This document shows, one piece after another, positions 36,937 to 46,063 of a stretch of DNA of 64,000 nucleotides; position 1 is the first letter of the stretch; each line of letters opens with the position of its first letter. The notes under the pieces were generated by a model, which did not search any database, was not told the origin of the DNA, and worked only from the letters and a program-made list of their open reading frames with translations. The position numbers were made by a program, and so were the translations under genes. Origin of the DNA: Muriicola sp. Z0-33. Lineage in GTDB: Bacteria; Bacteroidota; Bacteroidia; Flavobacteriales; Flavobacteriaceae. The DNA is taken from contig NZ_JAFMPW010000008.1 in NCBI RefSeq assembly GCF_026126425.1, forward strand, positions 124,001-188,000. The letters are read 5' to 3'.

Positions 36937-37800
36937 ATGAAAAAGATTTTTTTGATCTACATCCTGTTTTTTCTTCCCTTGAATGTCATTTCCCAGGATG
37001 ATTTAATTTTAGAAATTGATAAACAGGACAGTATTCCATATGCCAGCGCTGTATTTAAAGGCTTGAAAATTATCAATCTGGAATCAACTAAACTGGCACC
37101 AAGACGAAGTTTGTATTTTGTAGTATCGCACCGTTTTGGTTCCGTAAAAGATGGGCTACGAGAGTTTTTTGGCTTGGACCAGGCAGTAACGCGCCTGCAT
37201 CTTATTTATGGCCTAAGCGATGCATGGAACGTTGGTTTTTCCAGGAGTTCCTATCAAAAAACGTATGACCTCAATACCAAATACCGTATTATTCGACAGA
37301 GAAAAGGAGGTTTCCCGATGACCCTGGTTGGATTTAACGGCATAATTCTCAATGGAAATCTGGATGAAGCATTACTGCCGGGCCTTGAATTTAAAGACCG
37401 CCTGGGATTTATTTCCCAATTGTTGATTTCAAGAAAATTCACTGAAAGCTTATCGTTAGAGTTAGCTCCTTCTTTTTTCTATGACAACTATCTGCCAGAA
37501 ACTTCTGGAGATCAGGACGAGATGAAAGCACAGTTTTCAATAGGAGTAGGGGGGCGTTATAAAATTTCCAAAAGACTATCTCTGAATATTGATTATGCCG
37601 CCCATTTGAATCGTGCCGACAATAACCCTTTTAATGATCCTTTGTCTATTGGTGTTGATATAGAAACCGGAGGTCATGTTTTTCAACTCCATTTCACTAA
37701 TGCACAGCCCTCTTTCGAAAATGGATTCCTGGGCCAGGCTAATGGTAGCTGGAAAGACGGAGTAATCTTTTTTGGCTTTAACCTGAGCAGGACTTTTTAG
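36937..37800 (+). CDS. DUF5777 outer-membrane beta-barrel protein
   Basis: A 287-residue protein with a signal peptide (residues 1-20, ending NVISQ), amphipathic beta strands and a C-terminal aromatic residue (LSRTF), as expected for an outer-membrane barrel. VVSHRFGSVKDGLREFFGLDQA and LGFISQLLISRKF fit what I know of DUF5777. Function unknown. Its stop codon overlaps that of the second haem lipoprotein on the other strand by three bases. Confidence 0.82.
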   Translation: MKKIFLIYILFFLPLNVISQDDLILEIDKQDSIPYASAVFKGLKIINLESTKLAPRRSLYFVVSHRFGSVKDGLREFFGLDQAVTRLHLIYGLSDAWNVGFSRSSYQKTYDLNTKYRIIRQRKGGFPMTLVGFNGIILNGNLDEALLPGLEFKDRLGFISQLLISRKFTESLSLELAPSFFYDNYLPETSGDQDEMKAQFSIGVGGRYKISKRLSLNIDYAAHLNRADNNPFNDPLSIGVDIETGGHVFQLHFTNAQPSFENGFLGQANGSWKDGVIFFGFNLSRTF

Positions 37801-38159
37801 TTTTCCTTTAAGCCTTGTGTTACCCAGGCATCGAAGATACGCCTGGTCTCCTTTGGCATTAAGCCGTCTGGCGGCATGGGATTGGTAGCACTATTGATCT
37901 TTTGGATCAAATCCCTGCTCTCAACGGCATTTTTAACGGCCTCATAGGTCGTAAGTGGGATAGAAGCACCATTGTTTGGCGGGTCTGTGTGGCAGGCGAT
38001 ACAATTGGTTTGTACAATTGGTTTGATATTACCTTCATAACTGATATCGGTAAAGAGCAATTCGTCTTCTTCAGCAGAAGGTTCATCCTGGCTAGTTGTA
38101 TCATCAGAACAGCCTAGCATCAAAATAGAGAGAAAAATAATATAAATCCTCAATTGCAC
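37797..38159 (-). CDS. Monohaem c-type cytochrome lipoprotein (second copy)
   Basis: A 120-residue lipoprotein with a GTG start, lipobox LMLGC (Cys17), an acidic linker, CIACH (Cys53, Cys56, His57) and distal Met95 in NPMPP. From the CxxCH on it is over half identical by eye to the first copy, including VKNAVE and the spacing to the C-terminus. It is oriented like the S9 peptidase gene behind it, 82 bp away. It converges on the DUF5777 gene with nested stop codons. Confidence 0.85.
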   Translation of the reverse strand: MQLRIYIIFLSILMLGCSDDTTSQDEPSAEEDELLFTDISYEGNIKPIVQTNCIACHTDPPNNGASIPLTTYEAVKNAVESRDLIQKINSATNPMPPDGLMPKETRRIFDAWVTQGLKEN

Positions 38160-38241
38160 TTTTCAAATCTTTAGCAACCCGTTTTTTTCACAGGAATTGA
38201 CAATGAAGTGATCTTGTATTAAAATTGGGTCAGCGAGCAAT

Positions 38242-40284
38242 TTACTCCTTTTCCGGGATGGCTATTTCCTCTTCCCAGATATACCTGCCAAACCATTGCC
38301 AGTTATGCCAGGTTGCTGCAAGTCGCTCTTTCGGTTTGTTAATTCCATGACCGAAACCCTTATAAATAATCAATTTGGTCGGCGCCCCTATATCCTGCAA
38401 GCCTTGAAATAATTCGTAGGCATTAGCTGTCGGTACTCGCTTATCAAATTCCCCATGCTGGATAAGTGTAGGGGTGACGGCCTTATTGATATTGGTCATA
38501 GGAGACGTCTTTTCGTAAATCTCTTTATCCGACCAGGGAGTGGCTTTTAAGTACTGCCGCGTAAACGGATGGATATCGGTATTCACGTAATAAGTCATCC
38601 AATTAGAAATTCCGGCACCGACGGATATTGCACTAAATTTATCCGAATTGGTTGTGAGAAAGGCCGAGATATAGCCCCCCTGACTCCAACCCATGGCACC
38701 AATTTTTTCGCTATCAATCATCCCGCGATCTTCCAGATATTTAACCCCAGAAAGCACATCCCAGGCATCCCCAACTCCGAGATTTTTAACATTCAGGGAT
38801 CTGAATTTTTCTCCATAACCTGCCGAACCGCGATAATTGGGCCTTAAAACCAGCGCCCCTTTATTTACCCATTGCGTGACAGGGTACACATAAGAGGGGA
38901 CAGCCGAAGGCGTAGAAATCCCAGTGGGTCCTCCATGAATTATAACCAGTAAGGGATATTTTTTTGCGGGACTGTAATCCCTGGGTTTGTGCAAAACGCC
39001 TTCAATTTCGGCCCCGTCTTCGCTTTTCCAGGAAATCACTTCGCTTTTAGCATACTTCCAATTTTTTATTTGACTGCTGGCATTGGTCAAGGCCTTAAGC
39101 TGTTTCATCCGAACATCAGTGCTATAAACCTCTGTTAAGTCTTCATTATTTGCCGCTGTAAAAGCCAGTTGCTCGCCATCAGCAGAAAAGGAAAAGCCCC
39201 AAATACGTTCCGGAATTTCGGATATTATTGTGGCTTTCCCACTTTTGGGATCTATTTTGACTAGCGGGCGAATCGTTTTTTGCCAGGCCACTCCAAATAT
39301 TCCCTTCGAATTCCATTCCAGACCGTAAATATTCTCGTCAAAATCCTGGGCTAATTGTCGGTCATTTGTGCCGTCAATATCTATTCTGAAGAGCTTGTTA
39401 TTCTTGTAATAGTTAGAGGTGCTGTCTGCAAGACTACTGCCGTAAAGAATACTCTTACTATCTGGTGACCAAGCCCTTAAGCCATCAAAACTGGGATTGT
39501 TGATCAAGGTTTTAATCGCTCCGGACTCAAGGGTAAGCAGTGAAATATCGGCTTTAAAAAAGCTATTTCTCAACGGGTCTGGTTGATGTTCAATGGCCAT
39601 TTTATGACCATCAGGAGACCATAGAAAATTGTTTATTGAAAATGTAAGAGAATCTATTACTTTCTCTGGTTTCAAAGTAGCTTTATAGAGAGAATCGTTC
39701 AATTGGTTGGGTAGTGGCATCGCATTTAACTTGGCCGGATTAAAATTGATCAGCCAAAGTTCATTGAGCCCGTACTCCTGGTCTTCCACGGCAAAACCGC
39801 CGTAAAGAGCTTCGCGTTGCTTTTCCTTTTCCGACCTGTCTTCTGCTTGTAAATAAGCAATTTTCTTACTATCGGGGCTCCAATGGTAAGCCGATACGCT
39901 TCCCTCTGCATTACTAATCTGGAAGGCTTCCCCGCCTGCTAATCTCAGAGCGTATAACTGCGTTTTGTTCCCTCTATCGGACCTAAAGGCGATCCATTGG
40001 CCATCAGGAGACCATTTTGGATTATTACTGCTACCTTTTTTGTTGTTCGTAATTTGAAAAGGTGGCGCACCATCTTTACTCAACCAAAGTTCGGTATCGT
40101 ATCTGTTTTCTTCCCAATCCACCACAGAAGATTGATATACCACATGCTTGCCGTTTGGAGAAATCACTGCACCCGAAACTGAACGCAAGGAAATTATTTC
40201 TTCAAACGATGGCTCGTGTAAACTTTGGGCGTGGCTATAATTCATAACAACCAACAATACCAGTAACCGAAATATTTTTTTCAT
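38242..40284 (-). CDS. S9 prolyl-oligopeptidase-family serine peptidase
   Basis: A 680-residue exported peptidase: signal peptide (MKKIFRLLVLLVVMNYSHAQ), an N-terminal WD-like beta propeller with repeated WSPDG motifs, and a C-terminal alpha/beta-hydrolase domain. GWSQGGY holds the catalytic Ser, GEFDKRVP the Asp and FGHG the His. The 16 extra codons upstream in the open frame were rejected because they precede the signal peptide. It probably cleaves peptides in the periplasm. Same direction as the VOC and gnd genes upstream (gaps of 40 and 25 bp). Confidence 0.92.
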   Translation of the reverse strand: MKKIFRLLVLLVVMNYSHAQSLHEPSFEEIISLRSVSGAVISPNGKHVVYQSSVVDWEENRYDTELWLSKDGAPPFQITNNKKGSSNNPKWSPDGQWIAFRSDRGNKTQLYALRLAGGEAFQISNAEGSVSAYHWSPDSKKIAYLQAEDRSEKEKQREALYGGFAVEDQEYGLNELWLINFNPAKLNAMPLPNQLNDSLYKATLKPEKVIDSLTFSINNFLWSPDGHKMAIEHQPDPLRNSFFKADISLLTLESGAIKTLINNPSFDGLRAWSPDSKSILYGSSLADSTSNYYKNNKLFRIDIDGTNDRQLAQDFDENIYGLEWNSKGIFGVAWQKTIRPLVKIDPKSGKATIISEIPERIWGFSFSADGEQLAFTAANNEDLTEVYSTDVRMKQLKALTNASSQIKNWKYAKSEVISWKSEDGAEIEGVLHKPRDYSPAKKYPLLVIIHGGPTGISTPSAVPSYVYPVTQWVNKGALVLRPNYRGSAGYGEKFRSLNVKNLGVGDAWDVLSGVKYLEDRGMIDSEKIGAMGWSQGGYISAFLTTNSDKFSAISVGAGISNWMTYYVNTDIHPFTRQYLKATPWSDKEIYEKTSPMTNINKAVTPTLIQHGEFDKRVPTANAYELFQGLQDIGAPTKLIIYKGFGHGINKPKERLAATWHNWQWFGRYIWEEEIAIPEKE

Positions 40285-40324
40285 AGCAATTTTTAGTGTT
40301 AAAAGGGCGATGAGATTCTTCGTT

Positions 40325-40696
40325 TTATACATGCTGATCTATAAGCAAAGGGTTTCCATCGGGGTCTGTAATCATGAAACTTGCCGGGCCAGATCCGCTT
40401 TCATCCGCTTCGCTCATCAAAGAAACCCCTTCTTTTTTCAGATGTTTCTGTATTTCTCTAACATCGTCAAAAGAGCTTAGTTTTGAAGCATTTTCGTCCC
40501 AACCGGGGTTAAATGTTAGGATGTTTTGTTCAAACATGCCCTGGAACAAACCAATAAGGGCGTTTTCATTTTTCATAATAAGATAATTCCGCTCTAGCTC
40601 CCCGGCAAATACAGTGAAACCAAGGGTTTCGTAAAACTGTTTCGAGACCACTAAATCTTTTACTGCCAAACTGATTGAAAAAGCTCCTAGTTTCAT
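40325..40696 (-). CDS. VOC-family (glyoxalase/dioxygenase fold) protein
   Basis: A 123-residue single-domain VOC protein: the beta-alpha-beta-beta-beta start FSISLAVKDLVVSKQFYETLGF and the end FMITDPDGNPLLIDQHV are the family hallmarks. Family members bind a metal and act in isomerisation, epoxide opening or antibiotic binding. Substrate not readable. It sits between gnd and the S9 peptidase gene in one direction. Confidence 0.82.
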   Translation of the reverse strand: MKLGAFSISLAVKDLVVSKQFYETLGFTVFAGELERNYLIMKNENALIGLFQGMFEQNILTFNPGWDENASKLSSFDDVREIQKHLKKEGVSLMSEADESGSGPASFMITDPDGNPLLIDQHV

Positions 40697-40721
40697 TTTA
40701 AATAGATATTGGTTTTTTATT

Positions 40722-42134
40722 CTAATCTTCCCACTCGGTATGAAAGATACCGTCCCGGTCTAACCTTTCGTATGTATGCGAACCAAAGTGATCTCTTTGT
40801 GCCTGTATCAGGTTTAGGGGTAATCGTCCGGAGGTATAGGCGTCAAAATAAGTCAGGGAATTAGAAAGTCCTGGTAGAGGAACTCCATTTTTGGCCCCGT
40901 AAGCCACTAATTCTCTTGCCGAAGCTACAGTAGCATTCACTTTTTCAACAAATGCGGGTGCCAATAGTAAATTAGACAATGCATTATTTGCTTCAAACGC
41001 TTTTGATATATCATCTAAAAGGGCCGCTCTGATAATGCAACCAGCTCTCCATATTCTGGCAATTGTGGTAATGTTCAGTTCATACCCATATTCTTTAGAG
41101 GCATCTGCCAATTGATGAAGTCCTTGTGCATAGCTCATTATAAATGAAAAATAAAGCGCTTCTTCCGCCATTCTTACCAAATCTCCTTTCTCCAGCGGTT
41201 CTGGCTCTGGTCTGCCGTAGATGTCATCGGCCATAATTCTTTCATCTTTGAGCGCCGAAAGCTCTCTCATGCTCACAGCAATATCTATAGATGGAATTGG
41301 AATCCCCAGGTCCATGGCATTTTGGGAGGTCCATTTTCCGGTCCCTTTTTGCTTAGCCTTGTCAAGGATCTGGTCTACCAGCCTTCCGTCGCCAAACTCA
41401 TCTTCCTGTTTAAATATTTGTGAGGTGATCTCAACCAGGAAGGATTGTAACCTGCCCTCATTCCACTCCGCATAGGTTTGGTGCAATTCATCATTACTTA
41501 GACCTCCGGCCTTTTTCAATAAATCGTATATCTCAGAGGTAAGTTGCATAAGGCCATACTCTATGCCGTTATGAACCATTTTCACATAATTTCCGGCAGA
41601 TTTAGGCCCTAAATAAGCCACACAGGGTTCTCCCTTGAACTTAGCGGATACGGCCTCGAAAATAGGTTGGACATAACTATACGCTTCTTTGGAACCTCCC
41701 GGCATAATACTTGGCCCTTTTCTTGCACCCTTTGCGCCACCGGAAACCCCTGCTCCAAAGAAATGAATTCCTTTATTCGCTAAATAGGCTTCGCGCCTGT
41801 CCGTATCTGTGAAAAATGAATTTCCGCCATCAATTATAATATCATCCTTATCTAAAAGGGGTATTAAACCCTCTATTACACTGTCAACAATTTTACCGGC
41901 AGGAACTAGTAACATGATTTTTCTCGGTTTGGAAAGAGCATTGACAAATGTTTCCACATCTCTTGAAGCTGTTACCTTATTTTCATCACCGCCCTCCTGG
42001 ATCAATGCGTTCACTTTTTCATCATCAAGGTCGTGTCCGAATGCAGAAAAACCATTATCTGCAACATTCAAAATAAAATTACGGCCCATTACTCCAAGGC
42101 CTATCAATCCAAAATCGTAATTGTTTTGTTCCAT
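40722..42134 (-). CDS. gnd: 6-phosphogluconate dehydrogenase, decarboxylating
   Basis: A 470-residue enzyme of the oxidative pentose phosphate pathway, converting 6-phosphogluconate to ribulose 5-phosphate. The NADP motif GLIGLGVMGRN lies at the N-terminus, GAGVSGGAKGARKGPSIMPGG is the substrate loop, and the helical C-terminal part includes WRAGCIIRA. Length is usual for the homodimer. Divergent from zwf-pgl across 236 bp, so the three genes of the pathway are grouped. The proteins in front are unrelated. Confidence 0.96.
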   Translation of the reverse strand: MEQNNYDFGLIGLGVMGRNFILNVADNGFSAFGHDLDDEKVNALIQEGGDENKVTASRDVETFVNALSKPRKIMLLVPAGKIVDSVIEGLIPLLDKDDIIIDGGNSFFTDTDRREAYLANKGIHFFGAGVSGGAKGARKGPSIMPGGSKEAYSYVQPIFEAVSAKFKGEPCVAYLGPKSAGNYVKMVHNGIEYGLMQLTSEIYDLLKKAGGLSNDELHQTYAEWNEGRLQSFLVEITSQIFKQEDEFGDGRLVDQILDKAKQKGTGKWTSQNAMDLGIPIPSIDIAVSMRELSALKDERIMADDIYGRPEPEPLEKGDLVRMAEEALYFSFIMSYAQGLHQLADASKEYGYELNITTIARIWRAGCIIRAALLDDISKAFEANNALSNLLLAPAFVEKVNATVASARELVAYGAKNGVPLPGLSNSLTYFDAYTSGRLPLNLIQAQRDHFGSHTYERLDRDGIFHTEWED

Positions 42135-42370
42135 ATGTTTTGTGTTGTAGCTTTTTCTAAGGTAAGAAGTCTGTAGTTATTTGTTTTGTTAACAGAGGAT
42201 AAAATCAAAAATAAATTAAAATAACCACTTTTGTTCTCAATATCCTTGCAAACTCAAAGGGGATAACTATATTTAAAAACAGAACCGTCTAATAGGCCTA
42301 TGGTACAGACAATGGCGGGCTATAAAAGGGACTGTGAATATTTAGACTAATTAACCACACTTTTAATATT

Positions 42371-43903
42371 ATGAAGCATACAGCTGATCAAATGCTGATA
42401 ATTTTTGGTGCATCGGGCGACCTTACTGCAAGAAAATTGGTTCCTGCGCTGTTTAATCTTTTTAAAGGACGGCATGCCCCTAAGAATTTCGTTGTTTTAG
42501 GTGCCAGCAGGAGTAATTTGACAGATGAGGACTTTAGAAAGAAAGTTATTTTTGAAAGCGGTTATCTGGAAAATGAGCGTAATGACAATGGGGTAGAATT
42601 CATGAAAGAATTCGCGGACAAGATATTTTATGAAGATCTGGGTAGCAACTATGATACAGATTATGCCGGGTTAAAATCCAGGATAGAAGATCTTAATACT
42701 GCGCATAACACCAAGCATAATTTTATCTTTTACCTCTCAACGCCACCTAACCTATATGAAATCATTTCAAAAAATCTGAGCGATCAGGGATTGACCATAG
42801 AAAAGAAAGGTTGGAAAAGACTTATCGTTGAAAAGCCGTTTGGATATAATCTTGAAACGGCAAAGAAGTTGAATAATGCATTACATGAATATTTCCGGGA
42901 GTCTCAAATCTATCGTATAGACCATTATCTGGGAAAAGAAACTGTACAGAATCTGCTGGTTACCAGGTTTGCCAACAGCATTTTTGAACCGCTTTGGAAC
43001 CGCAACTACATTCATCATGTTGAAATAACGAATGCGGAGCGTGTGGGTGTAGAAAAACGGGGTGGCTATTATGATAAATCCGGAGCCTTGCGCGACATGT
43101 TCCAGAATCATTTACTCCAGATTATTTCATTAGTGGTCATGGAACCACCTATTGGTGACAATGCAGAGGAGATCAGAAATGAAAAAGTTAAAGCCCTGAA
43201 ATCACTTCGCATTATGCGCGATGAAGAAACCCTTTTTTCTCACACGATAAGAGGGCAGTATCTTGCAGCAGAAATAGATGGAGAAGAAGTTAAAGGTTAC
43301 CGGGAAGAGGAGGGTGTGGATCCGGAATCCACAACTGAAACCTATGCCGCGATCAAGTTTTTTGTGGATAACTGGCGCTGGGCAGATGTCCCTTTTTATG
43401 TAAGAACGGCCAAAAGGATGCCAACAAAAGTAACCGAGGTGGTGATCCACTTCAAGTCTTCACATCATCATATATTTAAAGACTCAGGAATAAATAACAA
43501 AGACAATAAACTCATTATACGTATCCAGCCTGATGAAGGTGTACTTATTAAGTTTGGAGTGAAGGTACCCGGACAAGGATTTAAGGTAGAGCGGGCCAAT
43601 CTGGATTTTTACTATTCCAGTCTTGCAGAAACCCGTTTAATGACGGCATATGAGCGCTTATTATTAGACGCAATGCAGGGTGATGCTACACTATATGCCA
43701 GGGCAGATGAGGTAGAGGCGGCATGGGAATTTGTAGACCCAATTCTGGAGTATTGGAAAAATGGCAGTAATGTCATCACTTATGGATATTCCGCCGGGAT
43801 GTGGGGCCCTAGCAATGCCGATGATCTGATTGGGGGGTATTATATGTGGAGGAATCCCGGTGAGCAACTGGCCGATGATCCTGGATTCTGCGTTTTAAGT
43901 TAA
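42371..43903 (+). CDS. zwf: Glucose-6-phosphate 1-dehydrogenase
   Basis: A 510-residue NADP-dependent enzyme of the oxidative pentose phosphate pathway. The N-terminal nucleotide motif is IFGASGDLTARKL, the substrate motif is RIDHYLGKE near residue 180, and EKPFGYNLETAKKLN precedes it. Length is usual. It is followed 23 bp later by pgl and diverges from gnd. The 236-bp upstream region holds an AT-rich stretch with no full TAnnTTTG match. Confidence 0.96.
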   Translation: MKHTADQMLIIFGASGDLTARKLVPALFNLFKGRHAPKNFVVLGASRSNLTDEDFRKKVIFESGYLENERNDNGVEFMKEFADKIFYEDLGSNYDTDYAGLKSRIEDLNTAHNTKHNFIFYLSTPPNLYEIISKNLSDQGLTIEKKGWKRLIVEKPFGYNLETAKKLNNALHEYFRESQIYRIDHYLGKETVQNLLVTRFANSIFEPLWNRNYIHHVEITNAERVGVEKRGGYYDKSGALRDMFQNHLLQIISLVVMEPPIGDNAEEIRNEKVKALKSLRIMRDEETLFSHTIRGQYLAAEIDGEEVKGYREEEGVDPESTTETYAAIKFFVDNWRWADVPFYVRTAKRMPTKVTEVVIHFKSSHHHIFKDSGINNKDNKLIIRIQPDEGVLIKFGVKVPGQGFKVERANLDFYYSSLAETRLMTAYERLLLDAMQGDATLYARADEVEAAWEFVDPILEYWKNGSNVITYGYSAGMWGPSNADDLIGGYYMWRNPGEQLADDPGFCVLS

Positions 43904-43926
43904 TTTTTTATCATTATTCTACTAGC

Positions 43927-44640
43927 ATGACAACTAAGGTGTATACATCCAAAATGGATTTAGCGAGAGAATTTGCCAAATGGATGTCCAAATTTATCGA
44001 TGATTCCCAGAATGAGGTCAACATTGCACTTTCCGGGGGAAGTACCCCTAAATTAATTTTTGAGGAGCTGGCTTCAGAATATAAGGATAAGATAGATTGG
44101 TCCAGAGTACATTTCTATTGGGGTGACGAGAGGTGTGTACCTCCTACAGATATGGATAGTAATTTTGGTATGACCGCCGAATTGCTGCTTTCCAAGATCA
44201 GTATTCCATCTGAAAATGTACATCGAATTAAAGGAGAGAATACCCCAGGAGAAGAAGCAGTTAACTACAGTAAGTTGCTGCAGCATAGATTAACCGTAAA
44301 AGACAACATACCCTGTTTTGACCTTGTGATTCTTGGAATGGGAGATGATGGGCATACCGCCTCGATATTTCCACACCAAATTGAGTTGTGGGATGCTGAT
44401 AACAACTGCGAAGTGGCCACACATCCCGAAACCGGGCAGAACCGAATTACTCTTACTGGTAAACTGATCAATAATGCCAAAATGGTGACTTTCCTTGTTA
44501 CCGGGGCCAATAAGGCCGATAAAGTAAGAGAAATTATAAAGAGAGAAGGGCATTTTGAAGACTATCCTGCTTCTTTGGTTGCGCCAATTTCAGGAGACTT
44601 GAACTGGTTTCTGGACAGTGAAGCGGCGGCAGAATTATAG
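43927..44640 (+). CDS. pgl: 6-phosphogluconolactonase
   Basis: A 237-residue DevB-type lactonase that links zwf to gnd. NIALSGGSTPKLIFEEL, WGDERCVP and GMGDDGHTASIFP are the family motifs. It is in one operon with zwf. It converges on rmuC with an 18-bp gap. Confidence 0.95.
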   Translation: MTTKVYTSKMDLAREFAKWMSKFIDDSQNEVNIALSGGSTPKLIFEELASEYKDKIDWSRVHFYWGDERCVPPTDMDSNFGMTAELLLSKISIPSENVHRIKGENTPGEEAVNYSKLLQHRLTVKDNIPCFDLVILGMGDDGHTASIFPHQIELWDADNNCEVATHPETGQNRITLTGKLINNAKMVTFLVTGANKADKVREIIKREGHFEDYPASLVAPISGDLNWFLDSEAAAEL

Positions 44641-44658
44641 TCTATTCTCAGCGCATGG

Positions 44659-46002
44659 TTACAGCTCAAGTTTTGGTTCTTCAAAATCATCTTCCTCTGC
44701 CCTTTTTAAAATAGGTTCCGGAATAGACTTTTTAGCTTTTGCTCCCATTTTTTTCAATTTTTCGATACGTGTGATGATATTACCTTTACCTTCCACCAAT
44801 TTATTCATCGCTCCTTTATATTCCGTTTTGGCTTCATCCATCTTTTTCCCTACCCGGGTTAAGTCGGACACAAATCCTTCAAACTTATCATACAACGCCC
44901 CGGCCTGACGTGCAATTTCTATGGCATTTTTCTGTTGCTTCTCATTGTTCCACATCGTATCAATAGTTCTGAGCGTTGCCAGAAGGGTAGAGGGGGTTAC
45001 AATTACAATATTTTGTTCAAAAGCTTTATTGTATAGGGTACTCTCGTTGTTGACTGCTATAGAAAATGCAGTTTCTATGGGTACGAACATCAGTACAAAA
45101 TCCGGGCTTTCCATTTCATAAAGATCCTCATACTTTTTGGCGGATAACTGGTCAACATGTTTCTTAAGGGAGTTGATATGGTCTTTTAGAAACCGCTCTT
45201 TCATATCTTCCTCCGAATTTATATAGCGCTCATAGTCTGTCAGGGAAACTTTGGAATCCACTATCATTTTCTTGCCGTCAGGTAGGTTTATTATAACATC
45301 GGGGAGTACCCGGGTACCATCTTCCCTGGTAAAACTTTGTTGCACACTGTATTCCCTGTCTTTTTCGAGACCAGATTTTTCTAACACCCTTTCCAAGACC
45401 AACTCTCCCCAGTTCCCCTGCATTTTGCTATCTCCTTTCAGGGCCTTGGTAAGATTTTCTGCTTCCTGGGTAATTTTTAGATTTTGATTCTGCAAATTCA
45501 TCAGTTGCTCCTTTAGCGCCTGATGAATACCATAGTTCTCCTTTCTACTTTCCTCGACCTTCTTTTCGAACAATTGAATCTTTTCCTGCAAAGGATGAAG
45601 GATGTTTTTTATGTTCTTTTGATTTTGTTCCGTAAACTTTATACTTTTTTCATCCAGGATCTTATTTGCCAGATTTTCAAATTCCTTAGTGAATTTTTCC
45701 TGCAATTTTTCTACTTCATCTTTTTGTTCCTTGTTCTTGTTTTGAAGATTTTGTATTTCGGCTTCATGCCTGATTAACTGACTGTTTAATTGCTCTTTAT
45801 GCAACCTCAATTCATTTTTTTCTTCTACAGAATTTGCCAGTTGATCATTTAAATGAGTAAGGTTATTTTTTAATTGTTGCTCTCTTTCCAGGAGGGTGCT
45901 CTGGCTAGATTTGGTCTTAAGTTGCTGAATGTAGATACCAATGAAATAGCCAGCGACTATAAAAACAATTGCGAGGATAATGTAGATAAGAAATTCGTTC
46001 AT
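44659..46002 (-). CDS. rmuC: DNA recombination protein RmuC
   Basis: A 447-residue protein with one N-terminal membrane helix (about 4-24), a long coiled-coil region to about residue 180 (many Gln, Glu, Lys) and the RmuC domain, in which GNWGELVLERVLEKSGLE and DVIINLPDGKKMIVDSKVSL are recognisable. RmuC-family proteins limit rearrangements and are presumed nucleases. Single gene, ends 18 bp from pgl. Confidence 0.92.
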   Translation of the reverse strand: MNEFLIYIILAIVFIVAGYFIGIYIQQLKTKSSQSTLLEREQQLKNNLTHLNDQLANSVEEKNELRLHKEQLNSQLIRHEAEIQNLQNKNKEQKDEVEKLQEKFTKEFENLANKILDEKSIKFTEQNQKNIKNILHPLQEKIQLFEKKVEESRKENYGIHQALKEQLMNLQNQNLKITQEAENLTKALKGDSKMQGNWGELVLERVLEKSGLEKDREYSVQQSFTREDGTRVLPDVIINLPDGKKMIVDSKVSLTDYERYINSEEDMKERFLKDHINSLKKHVDQLSAKKYEDLYEMESPDFVLMFVPIETAFSIAVNNESTLYNKAFEQNIVIVTPSTLLATLRTIDTMWNNEKQQKNAIEIARQAGALYDKFEGFVSDLTRVGKKMDEAKTEYKGAMNKLVEGKGNIITRIEKLKKMGAKAKKSIPEPILKRAEEDDFEEPKLEL

Positions 46003-46063
46003 TGGGTAATTATTTCTTTAGAGTAAAGATAGGGGTTTGCTATTAAATTTGGCACCAAATAAT

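Noticed and set aside
45523-45777. Open frame antisense to the rmuC coiled coil
   Set aside because: Phe/Leu-rich artefact of the reverse complement of a Lys/Glu/Gln-rich coiled coil.
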